Below are positions 12,680 through 13,745 of a stretch of 13,745 nucleotides of DNA, in pieces. The stretch covers positions 1 through 13,745 of the forward strand of contig DASTHS010000159.1 in the NCBI GenBank assembly GCA_035718085.1. Direction: 5' to 3'. This DNA is from DASTHS01 sp035718085 (GTDB taxonomy: Bacteria > Actinomycetota > Acidimicrobiia > Acidimicrobiales > Palsa-688). A program made the position numbers and the translations under genes. How positions within the stretch are numbered: position 1 is the stretch's first letter; each line of letters begins with the position of its first letter. The notes beneath the pieces were generated by a model that did no database searches, was not told the DNA's origin, and saw only the letters and a program-made list of their open reading frames with translations.

Positions 12680-13745
12680 GTGTTCGCACGTCACATCGCC
12701 GCCGCCGACCCGTCGCGCCCGGCGGTCGTCATGGCCGGGTCGGGAGAGGTCGTCAGCTTCGCCGACTACGAGGCCGCCGCCGACCGGGCCGCACACCACC
12801 TCCGGTCGCTCGGGGTCGGCGTCGGCGACCACGTGGCCATCCTCAGCGAGAACCAGCCCCGCATGCTGCTCGCCGAGGCGGCGGCGGAGCGGGCCGGGGT
12901 CTACTTCACGCTCGTCAACAGCTACCTGTCGCCCGAGGAGGTCGCGTACATCGTCGGCGACTGCACCGCCCGGGTGCTCTACGCCAGCAGCTCGAAGCTG
13001 GCGGTGGCCAGGGAGGCCGTGGCGCAGCTCGCCGAGCCGGTGGCGTGCGTGCTGCTCGACGGCGAACCCGACGAGGCCGCCCGGGCCGAGGGCTGGACGC
13101 CGTGGGACGACGCCATGGCCGGCCAGCCGGCGGGGCCGATCGCCGACGAGCGCATCGGCGCCCCGATGCTCTATTCGTCGGGCACCACGGGCCGCCCGAA
13201 GGGCATCTTCCGCACGGTGCCCGATCAGGCGCCCGGCGAGGCCCTGGCCGGGACGCAGTTCTTGCAGGGCCTGTGGGGCTTCCGTGAGGGCATGGTGTAC
13301 CTGAACCCGGCGCCGCTCTACCACAGCGCACCGCAGGCGTCGGTCGCCGGCGCCCTCCGCCTCGGGGGCACCGTCGTGGTCATGGAGCGCTTCGACGCCG
13401 CCAGCTGGTGCGAGCTGGTGGAGCGCCACCGTGCCACCCACTGCCAGATGGTGCCCACGATGTTCACCCGGTTGCTCAAGCTGCCCGAGGAGGTGCGCTC
13501 GGGCACCGACGCGTCATCCCTGGAGGTGGTGGTGCACGCGGCGGCGCCGTGCCCGGTGCCGGTGAAGACGGCGATGATCGAGTGGTTGGGGCCGATCGTG
13601 GTCGAGTACTACGCCGCCACGGAAGCCCACGGCTTCACGTTCTGCACCAGCGAGGAGTGGCTCGCCCACCCCGGCACGGTGGGCCGGGCCATCGTGGGCG
13701 CCCTCGAGATCCGCGACGAGCACGGGGAGCTGTGCCCGACCGGCG
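12680..13745 (+). CDS. Acyl-CoA synthetase (AMP-forming, ANL superfamily), 3' end missing
   Basis: Activates a carboxylic acid with ATP to an acyl-adenylate and then the CoA thioester; cytoplasmic. About 355 residues are visible of an expected 500-550. The start GTG (VFARHIAAADP) follows GGGGGGA by about five bases. The N-terminal domain shows FADYEAAADRAAHHLRSLGV (about 27-46), the ATP-binding signature SSGTTGRPKG (166-175) and the adenine-binding YYAATEAHG (310-318), which has AATE in place of the usual YGxTE. The segment HAAAPCPVPVKTAMIEW just before it resembles the FadD-like group of actinobacterial acyl-CoA synthetases. The C-terminal lysine-bearing lid lies beyond the window. It is divergent from the P450. 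Lipid, steroid side-chain or short branched acids are possible substrates; the sequence does not choose. Confidence 0.94.
   Translation, partial: MFARHIAAADPSRPAVVMAGSGEVVSFADYEAAADRAAHHLRSLGVGVGDHVAILSENQPRMLLAEAAAERAGVYFTLVNSYLSPEEVAYIVGDCTARVLYASSSKLAVAREAVAQLAEPVACVLLDGEPDEAARAEGWTPWDDAMAGQPAGPIADERIGAPMLYSSGTTGRPKGIFRTVPDQAPGEALAGTQFLQGLWGFREGMVYLNPAPLYHSAPQASVAGALRLGGTVVVMERFDAASWCELVERHRATHCQMVPTMFTRLLKLPEEVRSGTDASSLEVVVHAAAPCPVPVKTAMIEWLGPIVVEYYAATEAHGFTFCTSEEWLAHPGTVGRAIVGALEIRDEHGELCPTG

Noticed and set aside
11473..13287. Rightward open frame of 604 codons across the P450 and into the acyl-CoA synthetase
   Set aside because: It is antisense to the P450 and out of frame with the synthetase, whose ATP-binding motif is read in the frame beginning at 12680.
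1..13745. CRISPR arrays, insertion sequences, phage or toxin-antitoxin and defence genes
   Set aside because: No spaced direct repeats, transposase motifs, integrase or recognisable defence domains were found on either strand.

Overview
The window is very GC-rich DNA with GTG and TTG start codons, near-total coding density, strong G/C at third codon positions, a tRNA gene without an encoded CCA end, and two genes that look leaderless. This fits a free-living high-GC actinobacterium. The mix of acyl-CoA, P450 and Baeyer-Villiger enzymes resembles soil or aquatic Acidimicrobiia or Mycobacteriales, but the exact taxon is inference. No insertion sequence, phage gene, integrase, CRISPR array or origin was seen.

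Layout: a diguanylate cyclase, cut by the left edge, runs rightward (to 1240) and converges on a leftward pair, acyl-CoA dehydrogenase (1249-2382) and cyanase (2429-2887). The non-protein stretch 2888-3271 holds a leftward tRNA-Arg(CCT) (3021-3093), several hairpins, and a probable leaderless promoter for a rightward 14-TM DHA2-type MFS exporter (3272-4861). The exporter converges on a leftward pair, aldose 1-epimerase (4919-5857) and a long Baeyer-Villiger monooxygenase (5867-7723). A divergent promoter region (7724-7881) separates these from a rightward secreted S15/CocE-like serine hydrolase with a C-terminal membrane/arginine tail (7882-10008). That gene converges on a leftward group: an unrecognised Arg/Ala/Pro-rich basic protein (10081-10731), a flavodoxin-like protein (10877-11329) and a cytochrome P450 (11329-12531). 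The last two overlap by one base. A 148-base divergent region then leads to a rightward ANL-family acyl-CoA synthetase that runs off the right edge (12680 onward).

Taken together, the gene content suggests degradation of hydrophobic carbonyl or isoprenoid-like compounds. A P450 hydroxylates, a BVMO converts a ketone to an ester or lactone, an esterase-like hydrolase acts outside the cell, the acyl-CoA synthetase activates an acid, and the acyl-CoA dehydrogenase starts beta-oxidation. These genes sit in several separate transcription units, so a single pathway is only a hypothesis. Cyanase adds cyanate detoxification or nitrogen scavenging. No textbook-new system (defence island, novel RNA element, biosynthetic cluster) is evident. 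The points most worth a second look are the P450/flavodoxin overlap, the tailed secreted hydrolase, the BVMO/epimerase pair and the unknown basic protein.
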